Source: Motilimonas sp. E26
GTDB lineage: Bacteria; Pseudomonadota; Gammaproteobacteria; Enterobacterales; CBDFNC01
DNA length: 64,000 bases
Assembly (NCBI RefSeq): GCF_021278025.1
Contig: NZ_JAIBHJ010000004.1
Coordinates: 224,312-288,311, forward strand
Direction of reading: 5' to 3'
Below are positions 1 through 8,982 of the stretch, one piece after another; the stretch's first letter is position 1; each line of letters opens with the position of its first letter. The notes under the pieces were generated by a model. It did no database searches and was not told where the DNA came from. It was given only the letters and a program-made list of their open reading frames with translations. The translations under genes and the position numbers were made by a program.

Positions 1-1
1 G

Positions 2-496
2 ATTCTCACCGCGCCTGATCCAAGGCTTAAAATTAAGGCCGAGAAAGTGCAGGATATTGAATCTGTACAAACATTGATTGATGATATGTTGGAAACCTTA
101 TACGCGACAGACAATGGCATCGGACTCGCTGCTACTCAAGTTGGTCGTAAAGAAGCCGTTGTCATTATCGATCTGTCAGATAGTCGCAATGAACCGTTAA
201 TTCTGATCAATCCAGAAGTGGTCAGCGGAACAGATAAAGCACTAGGGCAAGAGGGGTGTTTATCGATTCCTGATTATTATGCCGATGTCGAGCGTTTTAC
301 GTCGGTTGTGGTAACCGCTTTAGACAGAGAAGGTAAGCCAATCACAATTGAAAGCGATGACTTTCTGGCTATCGCCATGCAGCATGAGATTGACCATTTA
401 TCAGGTAATTTATTTATTGACTATCTGTCTCCCCTAAAGCGTCAAGTAGCACTGAAAAAGGTTAAGAAATACATCAAAGAAAATACAAGGGCCTAG
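2..496 (+). CDS. def: Peptide deformylase, 5' end cut by window edge
   Basis: Removes the N-terminal formyl group from nascent proteins in the cytoplasm. The three metal-site motifs of the family are visible: GIGLAATQV near 116-142, EGCLS at 251-265 (Cys ligand) and HEIDH at 383-397 (two His ligands and the catalytic Glu). The reading frame is open to the first bases of the window and already reads ILTAPDPRLKIKAEKV, typical deformylase N-terminal sequence, so the real start lies just upstream of the window and the GTG at 47 is internal. Many genomes carry several deformylase paralogues. The usual fmt neighbour is not seen downstream, where an unrelated VOC gene follows, so this could be a second copy. 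Family assignment is secure; the symbol is less so. Confidence 0.9.
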   Translation: MLTAPDPRLKIKAEKVQDIESVQTLIDDMLETLYATDNGIGLAATQVGRKEAVVIIDLSDSRNEPLILINPEVVSGTDKALGQEGCLSIPDYYADVERFTSVVVTALDREGKPITIESDDFLAIAMQHEIDHLSGNLFIDYLSPLKRQVALKKVKKYIKENTRA

Positions 497-635
497 TTAA
501 AAGGCAATTTAAAACAAGTGTTAATATATTTTCATTGTAATTTTAATCTAATAAGCATGCATTGATACGCTGTACACATTGCATTTCCATTGGCGGCCAT
601 AATCAATATGGCCGCCGTAATGATAAGAGGTTTAC

Positions 636-1058
636 ATGTCCAACTTGAAGTTAGTCCCAGAACTCTATTGTGCAGATATTGAAGTAACTAAAAAATTCTA
701 TACTGAAGTATTTGGCTTTGAAGTGAAATATGAAAGAATTGAAGAGCAATTTGTTTATTTCACCTTAGGCGGCGTAGATATTATGGCTGAAGGTATAGCT
801 GGGGTGGGGCGGCGATGGCTTACTGGTGAAATGGAGAAACCATTTGGTCGAGGCGTCAATTTTCAATGGGATGTTGCTGATATTGATGATTTATATTCGA
901 GGGTAAAGGCCAGCGCACCCGACTCTATTTATCTTGAACTAGAGACTAAAGAATACCAATGCGCAGATCTCGTTGCCATACAGAAGCAATTTATTGTGCA
1001 AGATCCTGACGGGTATTTGTTTCGATTTTGTTGCGATAATTCAGGCGCAACAAAATAA
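636..1058 (+). CDS. VOC-superfamily protein (glyoxalase/bleomycin-resistance fold)
   Basis: A 140-residue single-domain protein of the vicinal-oxygen-chelate fold. The N-terminus (LVPELYCADIEVTKKFYTEV) is the usual first beta-alpha unit, and the C-terminal QDPDGYLFRF is the usual last strand of the second half. Such proteins are dimeric metalloenzymes or ligand-binding resistance proteins; the substrate cannot be read from sequence. An AGAGG ribosome site lies about 6 bases before the ATG. It appears monocistronic: a 139-base gap separates it from the deformylase gene and decayed sequence follows. A second, dissimilar VOC gene lies at 1705. Confidence 0.8.
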   Translation: MSNLKLVPELYCADIEVTKKFYTEVFGFEVKYERIEEQFVYFTLGGVDIMAEGIAGVGRRWLTGEMEKPFGRGVNFQWDVADIDDLYSRVKASAPDSIYLELETKEYQCADLVAIQKQFIVQDPDGYLFRFCCDNSGATK

Positions 1059-1222
1059 AAATCGGTGTCATACATGAATTAATGAATGAGCCTTTAGTCA
1101 GGAGTATGAATAATCAGGGCGAGCGCATGAGTGTACAAAATACAATCAACCAAGCGAACAAAGTGGAATTTTCTTATACGAAACGCCGTGAAATCATCCC
1201 TCAGAAGCTGTTGATGGCTTAA

Positions 1223-1242
1223 CTGCCGCATCCTTGCGGCAG
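1223..1242. repeat. Perfect 7-bp hairpin inside a decayed region
   Basis: The arms CTGCCGC (1223-1229) and GCGGCAG (1236-1242) flank a 6-base loop. No T-run follows on either strand, so it is not a convincing intrinsic terminator. It separates the two short open frames of the remnant region. Confidence 0.4.
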
Positions 1243-1254
1243 ATATTCGTCTAA

Positions 1255-1410
1255 GAAAACACCACTAAACGCTCGAAAAATATTCATGCGTTTGCCCTGT
1301 ATGAACAATCCGGTGAAAATCAATTTTTTGAAGTAGCAAAAAATGGTTTAGCGCTGTATTTAGCACTTAATAATGAATTTTTCAACTATGGTCGTTTTCA
1401 ATCTTTTTAA
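1255..1410 (+). pseudogene. C-terminal remnant of a protein-coding gene
   Basis: From just after a TAA at 1252 the frame is open for about 51 codons and reads like real protein (HAFALYEQSGENQFFEVAKN, then a hydrophobic and aromatic tail ending YGRFQSF). It has no start codon. Its stop codon abuts the AAGGAG ribosome site of the 63-residue membrane protein at 1422, as would be expected if an intact upstream cistron of an operon had lost its 5' part. The family was not recognised. It may instead be chance open sequence. Confidence 0.35.
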
Positions 1411-1421
1411 GGAGTGAAGAA

Positions 1422-1613
1422 ATGAATCGTAAAAAAGCAATGCAGGCAAACATTGCCATTTCAATATTATTTGCCGTGGTAATGTTAGTCAGTTCATATG
1501 TAATTGCAGATAAAGATTTAACGCAAAACATTGTCATTATACTTATTGCAATTTGGTTCGTCCCATTTCTGTATTTAAGTAAAATAAGTAATCGTAAAGA
1601 AAAACCACAGTAG
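1422..1613 (+). CDS. Small two-helix inner-membrane protein, unknown function
   Basis: A 63-residue protein with two predicted membrane helices (about residues 9-29 and 36-53), a basic N-terminus (MNRKKAMQ) and a basic tail (SNRKEKPQ), which suggests both ends face the cytoplasm. A good AAGGAG ribosome site lies 8 bases before the ATG, which supports real translation. It was probably the last gene of an operon whose upstream cistron has decayed. I do not recognise the family. Confidence 0.6.
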   Translation: MNRKKAMQANIAISILFAVVMLVSSYVIADKDLTQNIVIILIAIWFVPFLYLSKISNRKEKPQ

Positions 1614-1704
1614 TTAAGACGTATTTTGAGTTCCGTCCAGTTACCGAATCTCGAGTGTCTTCAGGGAGGTATAGTTTTTACGTTTCAATCAATAAGGATT
1701 AAGT

Positions 1705-2085
1705 ATGTTCAGTCATGTAATGGTTGGTGCAAATGATATTGCTGCATCAAAGGCGTTTTATGATGCTGTTATGGCAGTTTTAGGCCATCCAGAAGGTGTG
1801 TTTGACGAGAAGGGGCGTTGTTTTTATGTGACGCCCGCAGGCGTTTTTGCGATTACGTCGCCAATTAATGGCGAGGTGGCAACGTCGGGTAACGGGATGA
1901 CGATTGGTTTTAAAGCAAGTAGTCCAGAATTGGTAGATGCATGGCATAAAGCGGGCGCAGCTAGCGGTGGTACGCCCTGTGAAGAGCCACCTGGTGTGAG
2001 AGGAAATGGACAGCGTAAGTTGTATTTGGCTTATTTACGCGATCCGTCAGGTAACAAGGTTTGTGCTACCCATTTCGTCTCTTAG
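1705..2085 (+). CDS. VOC-superfamily protein (glyoxalase-like)
   Basis: A 126-residue protein with the glyoxalase-type start MFSHVMVGANDIAASKAFYD and the terminal YLRDPSGNKVCATH strand that carries a candidate metal ligand. It resembles small VOC proteins often annotated as lactoylglutathione-lyase-like, whose substrates are unknown. AAGGA lies 7 bases before the ATG. A 10-bp hairpin at 2140-2166 ends the transcript. It is not a close relative of the VOC protein at 636, so the pair is not a recent duplication. Confidence 0.8.
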   Translation: MFSHVMVGANDIAASKAFYDAVMAVLGHPEGVFDEKGRCFYVTPAGVFAITSPINGEVATSGNGMTIGFKASSPELVDAWHKAGAASGGTPCEEPPGVRGNGQRKLYLAYLRDPSGNKVCATHFVS

Positions 2086-2139
2086 TGTGATCGCTGCGCA
2101 TGATGTAATGGCTTGTATTTATTGATATTACCGCGATGA

Positions 2140-2166
2140 AATAAGCCGAACATTGCTCGGCTTATT
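2140..2166. terminator. Bidirectional hairpin terminator
   Basis: A perfect 10-bp stem (2140-2149 with 2157-2166) has a 7-base loop and A/T-rich flanks. It lies between the convergent VOC gene (+) and M16 peptidase gene (-). Confidence 0.65.
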
Positions 2167-2266
2167 GTATTACGCCAAAACAGGCAAGGTTGTCAATTAA
2201 CTCCAGCGCTGCTTTAGCCCGCTATCAATGGACAGAGTATTTTTCCGGCAAATTTCGCTTTCGGGG

Positions 2267-5038
2267 TTAATTAATAAATTTCGGTGCCATCAGTTTAAAT
2301 TCGCCCGGATCCCAAATAAAGTTACCTTGGGTGAGTTTATCGCTGCCGTCGTGCGCTGAGCCGTAACTGCACATGATCACTCTATCGGAAATTCGTGATT
2401 TTAATTGTGTGATAAAACGGATCAAATCTGCACGCGTCATTATTTCTAAGGCACTGGCCACTTGTTCACGTTGGTCAAAACGCCAGTCTTTATTACCTAT
2501 GCTAGCCCAGTAACGTTGGCTACGGCTTTTTAGGTTAGCGTCTTTTTCGGTTATTTGGCTGATTAATCCCTGTTTGCTTATTTCCCATTGCGCTTGGGTG
2601 AGCTCCATTAACACTAAAGCAAAGGTGTCAATAAACTCGTCAATACAGCGTAACAAATGTTGTGGCCCGGCGACTGGGCTTTGAATGTAAAAAATTATCC
2701 CCGGATGACGATTGAGCGGCAAGTTGCCACTGCCCACGACATAGCCAAGTTGCTTACGCGTGCGTAATTCATGAAAGAAGGTGGTAGACATTATATGGTT
2801 AGCTAAGGTGTAGCGGGCCACGTGCATCGGTGTGGTGTGCATTGATTGGTAATACACTATCATGGCGGAATCATTATGATCGCAATTTACCTCGCGCACT
2901 AAACTGCCTTTGCGGGATATATCGACTAATCTGCGCTTAGTTTCAGCCCCCGGCGTGCTGTTTGGTGCCAGCTCTTTTAATAAAAAGTCGGCTAAGGTCT
3001 CAATTTCTTGTTGTTGCCAATCGCCGTGAGCAAGCACTTCAATATGTACTTGTTTGTATAGTTGCTCAACAAATCCGGGCATTTCGTCTACCGTGACGTC
3101 ACTGATTGCCTTGGCCATTAAGCTGGCGGGTGGGTTGGCAGGCTGCAGCAGTGAAGTGAGCTGACTAAACAGCTGTGAAATAGGTTTGCCTTGCTTTTGG
3201 TTTTTCCAGCTGCGGATGAGTTGGCTTTTAATGTGCTCAAATCGGTCGGAGTCAACTTTGCCGAATTTACGAGTACTGAGCACCAGTTGCACTAACAAAT
3301 ATTGCTTTGCGGTTAGGCCACTAAAGTGCAGGGTAAAGCCACCTTGATGAGAGTAAATACGATAGCCTAATCCTGCTATTTCAGCGGGATAGGTGATTTC
3401 GGTGAGTAAGTCTAAAAATAGCTCTACCGCCAATCGTGTCATGGCAATATGACGAATACTTTTTACCGCGTGCTCTGAATCAACTGCAATGTAGAGGCTG
3501 CCTTTAGGGACATTGAAGGTATTATCCTTTTTATACCACACCCGAAACCCAGCCTGATCCCTGAGGATGATTGGCTTTTCCGTGGAAGGGCCTGTTTGCG
3601 TGCCGTTTAACCCTAAGACGATAAAGGGGTTGGGCGGGGGTAATTTGAGTAATGGGTTGATACCGATTTGTTGCCAGTGGGCAATTCGCTCAGGCTCAAT
3701 TTTTTTCACCGCGTAAGGGGTAAAGTACCAAGCGGCTTCTTTATCGGTGGCCAACCCTGCTGCGCTGACTAATATGCGCATGTTGTTCGGGCAAAAGTAG
3801 TCAAGTAACTGGCGCAGTTCCGCTTCATCAAATCCGGCCATAATATAGTCGCCGTAGATCACATGCTCTGGCTGGTAGTGATGTAAATTGATGCTTAAAT
3901 GAGACACCACGTCGATTGGGCGGCTGGTTTCTTGGAACTGATAGGCTTGCTCCACAATGGCTTGCTTTTCACGGTAACGCCAACTGTCGAGGCCTTGTTG
4001 TTTTATTTGCGCAATGTAGGCAAATAGTTGATTCACTATCTCATCGCGCTCTTCCAGCCCTTTATCTGTTAAGCCAAATGAAATGTTAAAATCTTTAAAA
4101 TTGGAGCCGCTGACTCCGCCACCAGCGCTTAAACTGTTGATTAGACCTTGTTGTTTTAGCACTGAAAACAGGCTGTCTGGATACTCATTACCTAAAATAT
4201 GGCTGAGATAGGTCAAGGGCTTGGTTTTGTAATAATGATCGATGCAAGGTAGTGCAAAAGCAACAAACAGTTTCTTGTGGTCTTTCACTGGCTGTACATG
4301 GATCTCAAGCCCTAGCTCTGCTTTGGTATAGAGCGGCGTTTCAATTGTCCATTTCGGCAGTTTTTTATCGATGATGTCGCCAAAGTAGTGACGTGCCCAT
4401 GGTGCGAGCTCATCTAATTGATGATTAGACGAAATCACTAACGTCATCCGCGACGCACAGTACTGCTGTTGATAAAAAGCGAGTAAGTCATCTCGCGCTA
4501 AGCTCTGCTCTGTGTCTGCTAAGGTTTGGCTATTACCGACCGAAAACTTGGCAAAAGGGTGGGCGGGGTTAACGGTTTCTTTATGCACTTGGTATTGTCG
4601 ACGCACGTCATCATTAAGTTTAAGTTGATACTCTGATTCAATTGCTTGACGCTCTTTGTCTACTAACTCTGAGGTGAAAAGTGGCGCGATAAAAAACTGG
4701 CTAAAACGATCTAAGGCTGCTTCAAGGTATTGGGGGTCTATATCAAAAAAGAAATTGGTAAACTCTGTGCCTGTCCAAGCATTATTACTGCCACCATGCT
4801 GATTAATAAAGCGTTGATATTCGCCGCTCTGAGGGTATTTTTCAGTACCTAAGAACAACATATGCTCAAGAAAATGTGCCATGCCTTGGCGCTTGATGGG
4901 GTCGTGAAAATGGCCGACATTCACTGCCATTGAGGCTGCTGCGGAGTTTGCTTTGGGATCGTGAATTAATAACACCTTAAGCTGATTCGTTAAGGTTAAG
5001 AATTGATAGTCTTTTTTGTCATTAGGACTTTTAAGCAA
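2267..5038 (-). CDS. M16 zinc metallopeptidase (insulysin/pitrilysin type)
   Basis: A 923-residue four-domain M16A peptidase that degrades peptides in a closed chamber. The inverted zinc motif HFLEH is at residues 55-59 (His55, His59, catalytic Glu58), and the third ligand is probably Glu136 in ESEYQ, about 77 residues on, as in pitrilysin. No signal peptide is present (start MLKSPNDKKDYQFLTLTN), so unlike E. coli PtrA it should be cytoplasmic, or exported by another route. The start is a TTG at 5038 preceded by GGAG. No ATG occurs upstream in frame, and the next Met (residue 37) would remove conserved sequence. The gene stands alone, divergent from sixA. Confidence 0.88.
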   Translation of the reverse strand: MLKSPNDKKDYQFLTLTNQLKVLLIHDPKANSAAASMAVNVGHFHDPIKRQGMAHFLEHMLFLGTEKYPQSGEYQRFINQHGGSNNAWTGTEFTNFFFDIDPQYLEAALDRFSQFFIAPLFTSELVDKERQAIESEYQLKLNDDVRRQYQVHKETVNPAHPFAKFSVGNSQTLADTEQSLARDDLLAFYQQQYCASRMTLVISSNHQLDELAPWARHYFGDIIDKKLPKWTIETPLYTKAELGLEIHVQPVKDHKKLFVAFALPCIDHYYKTKPLTYLSHILGNEYPDSLFSVLKQQGLINSLSAGGGVSGSNFKDFNISFGLTDKGLEERDEIVNQLFAYIAQIKQQGLDSWRYREKQAIVEQAYQFQETSRPIDVVSHLSINLHHYQPEHVIYGDYIMAGFDEAELRQLLDYFCPNNMRILVSAAGLATDKEAAWYFTPYAVKKIEPERIAHWQQIGINPLLKLPPPNPFIVLGLNGTQTGPSTEKPIILRDQAGFRVWYKKDNTFNVPKGSLYIAVDSEHAVKSIRHIAMTRLAVELFLDLLTEITYPAEIAGLGYRIYSHQGGFTLHFSGLTAKQYLLVQLVLSTRKFGKVDSDRFEHIKSQLIRSWKNQKQGKPISQLFSQLTSLLQPANPPASLMAKAISDVTVDEMPGFVEQLYKQVHIEVLAHGDWQQQEIETLADFLLKELAPNSTPGAETKRRLVDISRKGSLVREVNCDHNDSAMIVYYQSMHTTPMHVARYTLANHIMSTTFFHELRTRKQLGYVVGSGNLPLNRHPGIIFYIQSPVAGPQHLLRCIDEFIDTFALVLMELTQAQWEISKQGLISQITEKDANLKSRSQRYWASIGNKDWRFDQREQVASALEIMTRADLIRFITQLKSRISDRVIMCSYGSAHDGSDKLTQGNFIWDPGEFKLMAPKFIN

Positions 5039-5252
5039 GGTAGTGGCTCCGATGTATTAAAAGAAAAAGGCCCATTACCACAATGACCTAAAAAGAGTAT
5101 AAAACCAAGGCGTTCTCATTTGTATTTATTATTATGGCGCAAAAATTCTCTCGCAAACAAATCTCATTAATTTGATGCAAGTGCTTTTACCAAAAGTGAT
5201 AGCAACGTAAACTAGACAACTTACTTATATAGCTCTTTCAGGTGATGTTTTA

Positions 5253-5729
5253 ATGCTTGTTTATATTATGCGCCATGGCCAAGCAGAAATGCTGGCAAAA
5301 ACCGATGCAATGCGTCCACTTACGCAACAGGGACATGATGAGTCGGTAAAAATGGCGCGTTGGCTGGCGCCTCAGGTAAGTAAGTTAGATTATATCCTAT
5401 GCAGTCCATATTTACGGGCTCAGCAGACGCTTAGTGCGATTCAACCTCACCTACCTCAGGCCTCGTCGCTCGAAGAGTTAGCTTTCTTAACTCCTTCCGG
5501 CAATACTACCGCTGTGGCTAATCATTTATTTCAGTTAGCAGAGCAAGGCATGAAGCAAGTACTTATTGTTTCTCATCTGCCTTTAGTGGGTTATTTAGTG
5601 GGGGAACTTTGCCCTGATGAAGGCTCGCCTATTTTTGCCACCAGCGGCATCGCTTGCATTGAACTAGACGATGATCTACAAGGTCAATTACACTTCTTAC
5701 ATGCCCCCCATAGCTTATTTCAATTTTGA
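5253..5729 (+). CDS. sixA: Phosphohistidine phosphatase SixA
   Basis: A 158-residue histidine-phosphatase-fold protein that begins MLVYIMRHGQAE, with the catalytic RHG at residues 7-9 (His8 is the phospho-acceptor), followed by RPLTQQG and SPYLRAQQT, the family's second conserved block. In E. coli SixA dephosphorylates phosphohistidine on ArcB and on the nitrogen phosphotransferase NPr. The gene is monocistronic and followed at once by an interspersed repeat. Confidence 0.87.
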   Translation: MLVYIMRHGQAEMLAKTDAMRPLTQQGHDESVKMARWLAPQVSKLDYILCSPYLRAQQTLSAIQPHLPQASSLEELAFLTPSGNTTAVANHLFQLAEQGMKQVLIVSHLPLVGYLVGELCPDEGSPIFATSGIACIELDDDLQGQLHFLHAPHSLFQF

Positions 5730-5730
5730 T

Positions 5731-5858
5731 ATATCCCCTTTCTACTTGAAGCTACAGCGATGTGGGCTAAGCTCGTTCACCCCAATCACATAGTTTATCT
5801 ATGCGCATGAGGTTCACTCACTTGCCGCCTACCTGCGACTCCAAGTAGTTTGGGTATA
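5731..5858. repeat. Interspersed imperfect-palindrome repeat (MITE/REP-like)
   Basis: A stretch of about 130 bases starts right after the sixA stop and has imperfect terminal inverted repeats. The left end contains CTACTTGAAG (5742 on) and the right end CTCCAAGTAG (to 5848); outside these lie TATCCC-like and GGGTATA flanks. A small hairpin (ATAG TTTAT CTAT) sits at the centre. It codes for nothing. I recall near-identical intergenic elements in Shewanella and related marine bacteria, but this is the only copy I found in the window. Confidence 0.6.
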
Positions 5859-5954
5859 GATCTTGTCACCAAGATGACAATTGTTTGATATAAAACTGTC
5901 ACACAGTCTCTTTATGCTGCTCGGGTTTCTTAAAACATAAGAGCTGAGCAGGTA

Positions 5955-6164
5955 ATGAAAGAGTTTAAAGTGTATAACCCAGTGAAAATTGCAAAATACG
6001 TGAAAAGCTACTTTAAAGGCCAAATTTTTATTCAAGGCGTGGGGCGGTTTGAATTTAACCAAGCGAAGTTACTCTTTACAGAGCAGGCGCCATTACATTA
6101 TAAAAAAACCGCTTCAGAGGTTAACAAGCATATTAAAGCGCTGCGTTTAGCTACCGCTGCATAA
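5955..6164 (+). CDS. Small basic hypothetical protein
   Basis: A 69-residue protein (MKEFKVYNPVKIAKYVKSYF...) that is Lys-rich and soluble, with no signal peptide or membrane helix. A moderate AGCAGG ribosome site precedes the ATG. I do not recognise the family. It lies between the repeat downstream of sixA and the convergent smrB gene. The reading frame on the opposite strand in this region lacks protein-like character, so I favour this strand. Confidence 0.55.
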   Translation: MKEFKVYNPVKIAKYVKSYFKGQIFIQGVGRFEFNQAKLLFTEQAPLHYKKTASEVNKHIKALRLATAA

Positions 6165-6178
6165 GCGTTTATTTGGTT

Positions 6179-6724
6179 TTAACGGCGCGCGTACATTTCT
6201 TCTATTTCAATCAGTACTAACAGTGCGCCATTGCCGCCAAACTCTAATGGTGCTTGGTGGAATGCCACCACATCAGGGTGTTGTGCCAACCAAAGCGGCG
6301 TTTTTCGCTTCAGAACATGAGTGCCAATACCATGCATCACACAGCAAGTTTGATAGTGGCGTTTTTTACACTCTCGAATTAAGGCGGCTAACTCAGCTTT
6401 GGCTTGCTGTTGAGTGAGGCCATGTAAGTCTAAAAAAATCTCCGGCGCGTAATCACCGCGGCGCAATTTTTTCAGTTCATATTTATCTGCACTGGGACGG
6501 ATATAACGTGTTGGGCCTTGCTCTTCGAGGTGGGGTTCGTACAAATCAGAAAAATAATCCTTCTCTAACTCATCACGTACTCGGTCATGTTTTATTTCTT
6601 GGCGCTGAATTTTTTCCTTGATCCTAGGTTTATCCGGTTTTATGGTATCCTGCTTTATCTTACGGGCACCGGATACAGCATCTTTAAACAGAGAAAAGTC
6701 GTCTAGATCTTCTTTGTTTGTCAT
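6179..6724 (-). CDS. smrB: SmrB, Smr-domain ribosome-rescue endonuclease
   Basis: A 181-residue protein with a charged N-terminal half and a C-terminal Smr domain. The Smr signatures DLHG (residues 99-102) and HGIGTHVLK (131-139) are intact. SmrB cleaves mRNA at collided ribosomes. The gene is divergent from prmB, the same arrangement as in E. coli (smrB/yfcN beside prmB), which supports orthology. Confidence 0.92.
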   Translation of the reverse strand: MTNKEDLDDFSLFKDAVSGARKIKQDTIKPDKPRIKEKIQRQEIKHDRVRDELEKDYFSDLYEPHLEEQGPTRYIRPSADKYELKKLRRGDYAPEIFLDLHGLTQQQAKAELAALIRECKKRHYQTCCVMHGIGTHVLKRKTPLWLAQHPDVVAFHQAPLEFGGNGALLVLIEIEEMYARR

Positions 6725-6792
6725 CTCTGGGCCCCTGATAATTCAATTGAATGAGTGTAAAACCGGCAATACTAACCGAGTTGGAGTGAAAT

Positions 6793-7716
6793 TTGGACAA
6801 GAATTTGCAAGCCGAAGCTGTTGCAGAACTGCAAACCATCGGCGACATGATCCGCTGGAGCGCTTCGCAATTTAGTGCGAATGGCTTATTTTATGGCCAT
6901 GGCAGTGATAACGCCTGGGATGAAGCGGTGCAATTAATTTTGCCAAGTTTACATTTGCCTCTTAATATTGGCCCCGATGTGAGCCAAGCTAAACTGACAA
7001 AAAGTGAGCGTGAAGCGCTGGTGGCTTTAGTGGTAAAGCGTATTGTTAAACGCATTCCAACCGCCTATCTGATTAACCGCGCTTGGTTTGCAGGGCTAGA
7101 ATTTTACGTTGATGAACGGGTATTAGTGCCGCGTTCACCGTTCGCTGAGTTAATTTTACAAGGTTTTACCCCTTGGGTGTCAGAGCAGCCTACGCGAGTA
7201 TTAGATTTATGTACCGGTAGTGCGTGCATTGCGATCGCTTGTGCTCATGCTTTTCCTGAGGCCGAAGTGGATGCGGTAGATATTTCCATTGACGCCCTTG
7301 ATGTGGCGCAAATCAATATTTGCGATCACGGTTTAGAGCAACAAGTTTTCCCGATGCAGTCAGATTTATTTGATGAGTTGAAAGGCCACAAGTACGACTT
7401 GATCGTATCTAATCCACCTTATGTGGACCAAGAAGACATGGACAGTTTACCCGATGAGTTTCACCATGAGCCTGAACTAGGCTTAGCGGCAGGCTTTGAC
7501 GGATTAGATTTAGTGCGCCGTATGCTGGCGCAAGCAGCAGATATGCTAACTGAAAATGGCGTATTATTTGTAGAAGTCGGGAATTCACAAATCCACCTCG
7601 AACAAGCATACCCAGATGTGCCGTTTACTTGGCTTGAATTTGAGCAAGGTGGCCACGGGGTGTTTATGTTGACACAAGCACAATTAAAGCAGCATCAACA
7701 GGTGTTTTCCGTTTAA
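6793..7716 (+). CDS. prmB: PrmB, ribosomal protein uL3 glutamine methyltransferase
   Basis: A 307-residue S-adenosylmethionine-dependent N5-glutamine methyltransferase that modifies ribosomal protein L3. The NPPY catalytic motif is at residues 207-210, and the AdoMet-binding [14 protein letters not shown] segment lies upstream. The start is a TTG with GGAGTG about 5 bases before it. The resulting [19 protein letters not shown] aligns directly with the E. coli N-terminus, so the TTG is well supported. aroC follows after 18 bases, the same order as in E. coli. Confidence 0.95.
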   Translation: MDKNLQAEAVAELQTIGDMIRWSASQFSANGLFYGHGSDNAWDEAVQLILPSLHLPLNIGPDVSQAKLTKSEREALVALVVKRIVKRIPTAYLINRAWFAGLEFYVDERVLVPRSPFAELILQGFTPWVSEQPTRVLDLCTGSACIAIACAHAFPEAEVDAVDISIDALDVAQINICDHGLEQQVFPMQSDLFDELKGHKYDLIVSNPPYVDQEDMDSLPDEFHHEPELGLAAGFDGLDLVRRMLAQAADMLTENGVLFVEVGNSQIHLEQAYPDVPFTWLEFEQGGHGVFMLTQAQLKQHQQVFSV

Positions 7717-7734
7717 TTTTTAGGAAGTAAAGGC

Positions 7735-8820
7735 ATGGCAGGGAACAGTTTCGGACAGTTATTTAGAATTTCTACTTTTGGTGAAAGCCATGGTGTGGCT
7801 TTGGGTTGTGTCGTTGATGGCGTACCACCGGGATTAGCAATCTCAGAAGCCGATTTACAGGCAGATTTAGACCGACGTAAGCCGGGTACATCGCGTTACA
7901 CCACGCAGCGCCGTGAGCCAGACCAAGTGCGCATTTTATCGGGTGTATTTGAAGGTAAAACCACGGGTTGTAGCATAGGTTTACTGATTGAAAATACCGA
8001 CCAACGTTCGCAAGATTACTCGGCTATTTCAGGACTATTTCGTCCCGGTCACGCTGATTACACTTACCATCAGAAATTTGGTCATCGCGATTATCGCGGC
8101 GGCGGTCGTTCCAGTGCGCGTGAAACCGCAATGCGGGTGGCGGCTGGCTCAATCGCGAAAAAATACCTATTTGAAAAGCATGGCATTACCGTGCGTGCCT
8201 ATATGAGCCAAATGGCTGATATTAAAGCCGAGACCATTGATTGGGACCAAATTGAGCAAAACCCGTTCTTTTTCCCTGATGCCAGTAAGTTAGAGCAGCT
8301 TGACCAATACATGCGCGACTTGAAAAAAGAGGGTGATTCAATTGGCGCTAAGATCACTGTGGTTGCGCAAAAAGTGCCTGTAGGATTAGGTGAACCGGTA
8401 TTTGATCGCCTTGATGCCGACTTGGCCCATGCGCTAATGAGCATCAATGCCGTGAAGGGTGTTGAAATTGGTGATGGCTTTGACGTGGTCAATCAAAAAG
8501 GCACCCAGCACCGCGATGAATTGACCCCAGAAGGTTTCACATCAAATCACTCTGGTGGTGTGTTAGGCGGCATTTCAACGGGTCAGGACATTGTTGCGCA
8601 CATTGCCCTTAAGCCGACGTCCAGTATCACTATTCCGGGTAAAACCATTACGGTGGATGGTGAGCCGACGGAAATGATTACCAAGGGACGTCACGATCCT
8701 TGTGTAGGCATTCGCGCTGTGCCGATTGCTGAAGCCATGATGGCCATTACCTTAATGGATCATTACCTGCGCCACCGTGCACAAAATAACGATGTAGTGA
8801 CGCAAACCCCTAAAATATAG
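7735..8820 (+). CDS. aroC: Chorismate synthase
   Basis: A 361-residue enzyme that converts 5-enolpyruvylshikimate-3-phosphate to chorismate using reduced FMN, the last step of the shikimate pathway. The three family signatures are present: GESHG near residue 17, RPGHADYTY near 103 and [15 protein letters not shown] near 124. Length is standard. It is cotranscribed with prmB and ends before a 12-bp hairpin terminator. Confidence 0.97.
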   Translation: MAGNSFGQLFRISTFGESHGVALGCVVDGVPPGLAISEADLQADLDRRKPGTSRYTTQRREPDQVRILSGVFEGKTTGCSIGLLIENTDQRSQDYSAISGLFRPGHADYTYHQKFGHRDYRGGGRSSARETAMRVAAGSIAKKYLFEKHGITVRAYMSQMADIKAETIDWDQIEQNPFFFPDASKLEQLDQYMRDLKKEGDSIGAKITVVAQKVPVGLGEPVFDRLDADLAHALMSINAVKGVEIGDGFDVVNQKGTQHRDELTPEGFTSNHSGGVLGGISTGQDIVAHIALKPTSSITIPGKTITVDGEPTEMITKGRHDPCVGIRAVPIAEAMMAITLMDHYLRHRAQNNDVVTQTPKI

Positions 8821-8845
8821 GGTTATAGCTTTACTAGTTGAAACG

Positions 8846-8880
8846 AAATGCTGCTTTTTAACGAAAGCAGCATTTTTTGT
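8846..8880 (+). terminator. Intrinsic terminator after aroC
   Basis: A 12-bp perfect stem (8846-8857 with 8864-8875), a 6-base loop and a T-rich tail that runs into TTTTGTTTTT. It ends the prmB-aroC transcript. Confidence 0.85.
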
Positions 8881-8932
8881 TTTTAAGCAATTTAAAACTG
8901 TGAGATAGACAGGATTTTTAAGCGTATTTTGG

Positions 8933-8938
8933 TATAAT
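8933..8938 (+). promoter_or_regulatory. Candidate -10 box for ydiJ
   Basis: A consensus TATAAT lies about 45 bases before the ydiJ start and downstream of the aroC terminator. No good -35 is at standard spacing; the nearest, TAGACA at 8906, is 21 bases away. The call rests on the -10 and its position. Confidence 0.4.
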
Positions 8939-8982
8939 CGGCTCACTATTATTATGCGTGTATTACAGGGACCTGTGAGCAA

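Larger units (their letters stand above)
1059..1421. other. Gene-free stretch with coding remnants
   Basis: No intact gene is seen in these 363 bases. The stretch holds a short frame that could start at 1106 or 1127 and stops at about 1219, a perfect hairpin at 1223-1242, and a second open frame (about 1255-1410) without a start codon, described separately as a probable remnant. Confidence 0.5.

Noticed and set aside
1223..1242. An intrinsic terminator
   Set aside because: The hairpin is perfect but has no T-run on either strand; listed only as a hairpin.
5829..6062. A minus-strand open frame opposite the 69-residue gene
   Set aside because: It runs through the interspersed repeat, is Cys/His/Phe-rich in a non-protein-like way and has no ribosome site.
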